NCBI GenBank assembly: GCA_023396535.1
Contig: JAEWWD010000086.1
Location: 1-9,160, forward strand
From: Bacillota bacterium
Lineage (GTDB): Bacteria; Bacillota; Clostridia; Christensenellales; CAG-138
DNA length: 9,160 nucleotides
Direction: 5' to 3'
Part shown: piece by piece, positions 5,598 to 9,160 of the stretch
Numbering within the stretch: position 1 is the stretch's first letter
Layout: every line of letters begins with the position of its first letter
The notes under the pieces: model-generated
Database searches by the model: none
What the model saw: only the letters and a program-made list of their open reading frames with translations
What the model was told of the DNA's origin: nothing
Made by a program: the position numbers and the translations under genes

Positions 5598-6872
5598 TTA
5601 ATACCAGGAAAACTTCTGCAGCGACACGACCAGTTCCTGCAGAAACCGCGCGGCGGGCGCGCCGTCGATAAGCCGGTGGTCGTGCGTGAGGCTAAGGCTC
5701 AGAACAGGCTCGATGTGGATGCCGCCGTCGCGCACGACGGGCGTATCCACGATAGCGCCCACGCCGAGTATGGCGGTCTCCGGCGCGTTCAGCACGGGGG
5801 TAAAGTGCGTGATGCCGAACATGCCGAGGTTGGTGATGGTCAACGCGCCGTTGCCGAAATCAGCATCCGTCAGTTTGCCGTCACGCGCGCGGTTGGCGAG
5901 ATCCGCAAGCTCCAGGCAGATGGTGCGCAGGTCCTTCAGGTTAGCCTGCCGCAGCACCGGCACAACGAGGCCGTCCGGCACATCCACGGCTATGCCGACG
6001 TCGATGCTGCCCTTGGTGACGGCGTGCTTATCATCCGCGTACTGCGTGCGCAGTTTAGGATGGCTTTCCAGCGCCATGGCGACAGCCTTGACCAGCATGG
6101 CGGTGTAGCTGAGTTTTATGCCGGCAGCGGTATATTTGCCCTTGAGCGACTGATACAGCGCCGAAAGGTTTTTCACGTTCGCGTCCGTCATCAGCGTGGT
6201 TTGCGCGGAGTCGAGCAGACTGCGCTGCATCGCCTTCGCGATGGCCTGCCGCATGTTGGTAAGTTTCATAAGCGAGTCGACGCCCAGCACCGGCGCTGTT
6301 GCGGGCGCTGTTACTGCTACGGGCTGTGCGGCAGATGCTACGGGCTGTGCGGCAGGCGCCGCAGGCGCGGCGGCAGGGGAGACGGCGAGCGCAGCCGCAA
6401 TGGGCTTGCCGAACCGCCTCAGATCGTCGATGGTGATGGCCCCGCCGATACCGGTGCCCTTGATATGGGCGTACGCGAGCCCTTTTTCCTCCGCGATTTT
6501 CTTTGCGCGCGGGGTAATGCGCACCTCCGCCGCTATGGCGGCGGGAGCGGCCGCCTGCGCTGCGGGCGCGGGGGCTTCCTGTTTAACGGCGGGCGGGGTG
6601 GCCGCCGCTTCGCCGGGGGCGCCGACGGCCTCGCCCGGCGCGGCGATGATAGCGATGAGCGCACCGACGGGCACGGTATCTTCCTGCTTCACCACGATTT
6701 TGGCGAGAACGCCGTCTTCCGGCGCGGTCACGGTGTTGGTCAGCTTTTCAGAGCTGATTTCCGCGATATCCTGCCCCTTTTTCACAGGGCTGCCTTCCGA
6801 TACGAGCCAGGCGTCGATGGTGCCTTCCTCCATCGACAGGCCCAACTTGGGCATCATTACATTCGTTGCCAT
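5598..6872 (-). CDS. Dihydrolipoamide acyltransferase (E2) of a 2-oxoacid/acetoin dehydrogenase complex
   Basis: This 424-residue core enzyme carries the acyl group on lipoyl-lysine and transfers it to CoA. A single lipoyl domain (about 1-78) has Lys43 in ISSEKLTN as the lipoylation site. An Ala/Pro-rich linker (about 79-116) leads to a peripheral subunit-binding domain (about 117-153, ITPRAKKIAEEKGL then GTGIGGAITIDDL). A second Ala/Pro linker (about 158-195) follows. The catalytic domain (about 200-424) ends with HDHRLIDG, with His399 and Asp403 the expected catalytic pair. The TNLGMFG stretch (347-353) is also present. TAAGGAGG seven bases before the ATG at 6872 overlaps the stop of E1 beta (gap 12 bp). 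The upstream genes are E1 subunits of the AcoA/AcoB type, so this is best called AcoC-like; pyruvate or branched-chain substrates cannot be excluded. The gene ends with adjacent stop codons TAA TAG. Confidence 0.96.
   Translation of the reverse strand: MATNVMMPKLGLSMEEGTIDAWLVSEGSPVKKGQDIAEISSEKLTNTVTAPEDGVLAKIVVKQEDTVPVGALIAIIAAPGEAVGAPGEAAATPPAVKQEAPAPAAQAAAPAAIAAEVRITPRAKKIAEEKGLAYAHIKGTGIGGAITIDDLRRFGKPIAAALAVSPAAAPAAPAAQPVASAAQPVAVTAPATAPVLGVDSLMKLTNMRQAIAKAMQRSLLDSAQTTLMTDANVKNLSALYQSLKGKYTAAGIKLSYTAMLVKAVAMALESHPKLRTQYADDKHAVTKGSIDVGIAVDVPDGLVVPVLRQANLKDLRTICLELADLANRARDGKLTDADFGNGALTITNLGMFGITHFTPVLNAPETAILGVGAIVDTPVVRDGGIHIEPVLSLSLTHDHRLIDGAPAARFLQELVVSLQKFSWY
6315..6355. repeat. Tandem 21-nt direct repeat inside the E2 linker
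   Basis: The 20-mer TGCTACGGGCTGTGCGGCAG occurs at 6315-6334 and again, identically, at 6336-6355, with a period of 21 nt. It encodes two copies of a seven-residue Ala/Gln/Pro/Val unit (AAQPVAS, AAQPVAV; residues about 174-187) in the flexible linker between the subunit-binding and catalytic domains. The 21-nt period keeps the frame, so copy-number change would only lengthen or shorten the linker. Confidence 0.9.
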
Positions 6873-6884
6873 GAAAATGCCTCC

Positions 6885-7868
6885 TTAAAAGCCGTATCCG
6901 GCCAGCTCGCGGCAGGCGGCTTCTATTTTCTCCGCGCTGGGCAGCACGTAATCCTCCATAACGGGTGCGAAGGCGATGGGCACATCCATGCTGGTTACGC
7001 GCTTGATGGGCGCGCGGAGGTATTCAAACATGTCGTCCGCGATCAAGGCGGAAAGCTCCGCAGCCCAGCCGCCCGTTTTGGGGCCTTCCTGGGCGATCAC
7101 GAGCCGACCTGTCTTGGCAACGGATTCCATTACTGTCTCTTTATCGTACGGCGCGATGGTGCGCAGGTTGATGACTTCGGCGGAGATGCCGTCCTTCTCA
7201 AGTTTTGCCGCCGCTTTATGCGCGATGCCCAACGTCATCTGCAGCGCGAGTATGGTTACGTCCTTGCCCTCGCGTTCCACGTTTGCCTTGTACAGGGGTA
7301 CCTCGTACAGCTCTTCGGGCACTTCGCCTCGCGTGTTGTACAGCATCTTGTGCTCGAGGAATATGACGGGGTTGTCGTTGCGTATTGCCGCCACCAGCAT
7401 GCCCTTGGCTTCATACGGCGTGGTGGGGCAAACGACCACGAGGCCCGGCGTGTTCAAAAACCAACTTTCGACACAGGCCGAATGATGATAGGCACAGCGG
7501 ATGCCTGCGCCCTGCGGGGCGCGCACGGTGATGGGGCATTTTGCCTTGCCCTGGAACATGAAGTTCAGCTTGGCCGCGTTGTTGACGAGCTGGTCGAAGC
7601 ATACACCGAAGAAATCCGCGAACATGATCTCGGCCACCGGCCGAAGCCCGCAAAGCGCCGCGCCGTTGGCGAGGCCGACGATGGCGGATTCAGAAAGAGC
7701 CGTGTCGAATATGCGATCCGGCCATTTGTGGTAAATACCCTGTGTCAATCCAAAATCGCCGCCCATTTTTGCGACGTCTTCACCCAGCACGAAAACGGAG
7801 GGATCGCTTTCCATCATCTGGTGCATCGCCTCGTTGATCGCTTTGGAATACGATAATATCCGGCCCAT
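6885..7868 (-). CDS. Thiamine-diphosphate dehydrogenase E1 component, beta subunit (AcoB/PdhB-like)
   Basis: This 327-residue subunit pairs with E1 alpha to decarboxylate or cleave the substrate with thiamine diphosphate and pass the acyl group to E2. Near the N-terminus is VFVLGEDVAKMGGDFGLTQG. LSESAIVGLANGAA contains Glu60, expected to activate the cofactor's aminopyrimidine ring. RAPQGAG (117-123) is followed by YHHSACVESWF with the conserved His129, then the PVIFLEHK region and the C-terminal transketolase-like domain (about 200-327). The usual HSQS-type stretch reads HSAC here, a deviation near the active site. The frame opens at a GTG (7874), but the ATG at 7868 is chosen: AGGGAGGT lies seven bases before it, and the ATG shares one base with the stop of E1 alpha (TGATG). 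That arrangement suggests coupled, equimolar translation of the two subunits. Confidence 0.97.
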   Translation of the reverse strand: MGRILSYSKAINEAMHQMMESDPSVFVLGEDVAKMGGDFGLTQGIYHKWPDRIFDTALSESAIVGLANGAALCGLRPVAEIMFADFFGVCFDQLVNNAAKLNFMFQGKAKCPITVRAPQGAGIRCAYHHSACVESWFLNTPGLVVVCPTTPYEAKGMLVAAIRNDNPVIFLEHKMLYNTRGEVPEELYEVPLYKANVEREGKDVTILALQMTLGIAHKAAAKLEKDGISAEVINLRTIAPYDKETVMESVAKTGRLVIAQEGPKTGGWAAELSALIADDMFEYLRAPIKRVTSMDVPIAFAPVMEDYVLPSAEKIEAACRELAGYGF

Positions 7869-8842
7869 CAGCACACCTCCCTGTCCGCATACACGTGCTT
7901 GAGCGCATCCTCCGCCTTGGGAGAGGGACTCTCCAGCGAGAAGCGCAGCATTTCCTGCACGTCGTTTTCCACAGTCTTTTCAATGGCGGCAAGCGCGTCT
8001 TCCGTTACGCTCTCGCGCTCCAGCAACACGGTGCGCAGGCGCTTGACGGGGTCCTTGGCTTTCCATTCCGCAACCTCGGCTTCGGGCCGGTAGGCGGCGG
8101 GGTCGCCCGCGAAATGGCCCTGCCAGCGGTAGGACATGAACTCGATGAGCGTGGGGCCTTCGCCGCGGCGCGCGCGCGCTGCGGCCTGCTCCGTCGCTTC
8201 CACGACGGCTTCCACGTCGTTGCCGTCTACACGGAAGCTTGGCACCTCGTACCCTTCGCCCCAGGTCTTGAGTTCCTTTTGCGGATGCGCCTCATGGTAG
8301 GGGGTGGAGATGGCGTATTGGTTGTTGATCAGACAGTAGATAATGGGGAGCTTCCACGTAGCGGACATGTTCATGCTCTCGTGGCAGGTACCCTCGCCCA
8401 GCGTGCCGTCGCCCATGAATACGGCGGTCACGTCGTCCGTCTTGTTGTAAACGGATGCAAACGCCGTCCCGAGCGCCGTTACGACAGTGGAGCCCTGAAT
8501 GCCGTTGAAGCCCATGTTCCTGACGGAAATGTCGTTGATATGCATGGAGCCGCCGCGTCCGCCGTTGATGCCGGTTTCTTTGGCGAAGATTTCGGCCATC
8601 ACCAGCTTGGGGTCGGTGCCGCACAGCGCGATGGCGCCGTGGCCGCGGTGATCGGGGAATTTATAATCCGTGCGGCGCAGCGAATCGACAACGCCCGCCT
8701 GACAAGCTTCCTGCCCAATGGACAGGTGGACGAATCCAGGGATAGTTCCATTCGCTGCGTAGGTTTCGATAACCTCTTCAAACCTGCGGATCATGAACAT
8801 GTCTTTGTAAAGCTTGAGCAGCCTTTCCTTTGACAAGGCCAT
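7868..8842 (-). CDS. Thiamine-diphosphate dehydrogenase E1 component, alpha subunit (AcoA/PdhA-like)
   Basis: This 324-residue subunit binds thiamine diphosphate and forms the E1 heterotetramer with the beta subunit. Visible motifs are GFVHLSIGQEA (36-46), HRGHG (65-69), GGRGGSMHI (94-102), and the thiamine-diphosphate motif from GDG (144-146) to NN (173-174) followed by QYAIST. YRWQGHFAGDP (238-248) contains His243 of the phospho-loop region; the serine that follows this histidine in many PDH and BCKDH E1 proteins is replaced by Phe. GHF-GDP and the short length point to the acetoin-dehydrogenase-like (AcoA) branch rather than classical PDH. The substrate remains an inference. AAAGGAGGT eight bases upstream of the ATG at 8842 is a full-consensus ribosome binding site and begins just after the stop of the upstream Mch-like gene (18-bp gap). 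Confidence 0.97.
   Translation of the reverse strand: MALSKERLLKLYKDMFMIRRFEEVIETYAANGTIPGFVHLSIGQEACQAGVVDSLRRTDYKFPDHRGHGAIALCGTDPKLVMAEIFAKETGINGGRGGSMHINDISVRNMGFNGIQGSTVVTALGTAFASVYNKTDDVTAVFMGDGTLGEGTCHESMNMSATWKLPIIYCLINNQYAISTPYHEAHPQKELKTWGEGYEVPSFRVDGNDVEAVVEATEQAAARARRGEGPTLIEFMSYRWQGHFAGDPAAYRPEAEVAEWKAKDPVKRLRTVLLERESVTEDALAAIEKTVENDVQEMLRFSLESPSPKAEDALKHVYADREVC
7875..7882 (-). promoter_or_regulatory. Ribosome binding site deciding the E1 beta start
   Basis: On the minus strand this reads AGGGAGGT, inside the last codons of E1 alpha. It lies seven bases before the ATG at 7868 but almost touches the alternative GTG at 7874. The ATG start is therefore preferred. Confidence 0.8.
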
Positions 8843-8860
8843 TATGGCGTACCTCCTTTG

Positions 8861-9160
8861 TCAGTTTAAGAAGCTGCGTTTGAGCGCGTCGTAGTTGATT
8901 TCGCCCGCACTGAACGCTTTGCCCGAGTTGATGTTGTGGATCTGAATTTTGCCGATGGAATGCACGTCGTGATCCACGTAGAAGAAGTCCTTGCCGGAGT
9001 TGACGAACACGTCCTCAAACAGCTCGCCGTAGCAGGGAGAGCTGGTCAGCCCCGCGAGCTGGTGAATCGTCTTGGCGATTTTGATATCGTCCGAATCCAC
9101 CCAGAATTCCACTTCGCTGCCGTAGATCAGCGCGTCGTTGATGCGGCCCATGGTCTTGAG
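8861..9160 (-). CDS. Mch-like protein (methenyltetrahydromethanopterin cyclohydrolase family), C-terminal part only
   Basis: The last 99 residues of a protein whose N-terminus lies beyond the right edge; the frame stays open to position 9160, so the ATG at 9151 is probably internal. The visible part follows the C-terminal pattern I know from Mch: MGRINDALIYG near a beta strand, then YGELFEDVF, GKDFFYVD, then KIQIHNINSGKAFSAGEINYDALKRSF. Mch proteins similarly have GRxNDA-YG, YG-PF-DIF, DFYKID, V-VNNL-TGK and AG-IN---L--S at this end. Mch opens the ring of methenyl-tetrahydromethanopterin in methanogens, methylotrophs and some other bacteria. The catalytic residues of the family lie outside the window, so activity cannot be judged. 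It is the first visible gene of the leftward operon with E1 and E2. The assignment rests on recalled motif pattern, not on a search. Confidence 0.68.
   Translation of the reverse strand, partial: LKTMGRINDALIYGSEVEFWVDSDDIKIAKTIHQLAGLTSSPCYGELFEDVFVNSGKDFFYVDHDVHSIGKIQIHNINSGKAFSAGEINYDALKRSFLN

Noticed and set aside
5520..7856. A 778-codon open frame on the plus strand opposite E2 and E1 beta.
   Set aside because: It is antisense to two genes with complete catalytic motifs, its translation is rich in His, Arg and Gly with no recognisable domain, and it begins inside the hairpin array without a ribosome binding site. Biased third positions on the real strand explain the lack of stops.
7895..8833. 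A 312-codon plus-strand frame opposite E1 alpha.
   Set aside because: E1 alpha on the minus strand has the full thiamine-diphosphate motif set and a consensus ribosome binding site; the antisense frame has neither.

Overview
The window is moderately GC-rich bacterial DNA with tightly packed, co-oriented genes. Strong Shine-Dalgarno sequences (AAAGGAGG-type) precede nearly every start. The ABC/two-component module and the gene style suggest a Clostridia-like Firmicute; this is inferred from gene content only, and no rRNA or tRNA is present to confirm it. Ten protein genes are visible, and two of them run off the window edges.

Left half (1-5100): a divergent signalling and transport module. 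Reading leftward from about 3176 is an ABC-2 type exporter operon: an ATPase (2244-3176), a first permease (1080-2234) and a second permease (1-1093, C-terminus cut by the window edge). The gene junctions are overlapping or nearly so, which suggests translational coupling. Reading rightward from 3366 is a DesK/LiaS-like (HisKA_3) histidine kinase, overlapping by 20 nt a NarL/LuxR-family response regulator that ends at 5055. The 189-bp region between the two units holds a good extended -10 promoter for the kinase gene. It also holds a -10-like box without a recognisable -35 for the exporter, plus small inverted and direct repeats that could be regulator sites. The simplest reading is that the membrane kinase senses an envelope or drug-like signal and its regulator controls the exporter.

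Middle (5056-5597): a hairpin terminator lies between the converging regulator gene and a small leftward gene (5114-5458) encoding a dimeric alpha/beta-barrel, monooxygenase-like protein. Upstream of that gene is an array of three near-perfect hairpins (5502-5581), each with a 3-nt loop. None has the T-tract of an ordinary terminator, so it looks like a palindromic intergenic repeat.

Right half (5598-9160): a leftward operon. It encodes, in transcription order, the C-terminal part of a protein resembling methenyltetrahydromethanopterin cyclohydrolase (Mch; 8861 to the right edge), then E1 alpha, E1 beta and E2 of a thiamine-diphosphate/lipoyl 2-oxoacid or acetoin dehydrogenase complex. The E1 subunits most resemble the AcoA/AcoB type. 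No E3 (dihydrolipoamide dehydrogenase) gene lies in the window. The Mch-like gene, a C1-metabolism family known mainly from methanogens and methylotrophs, sits 18 bp upstream of E1 alpha. This is the most unexpected part of the window.
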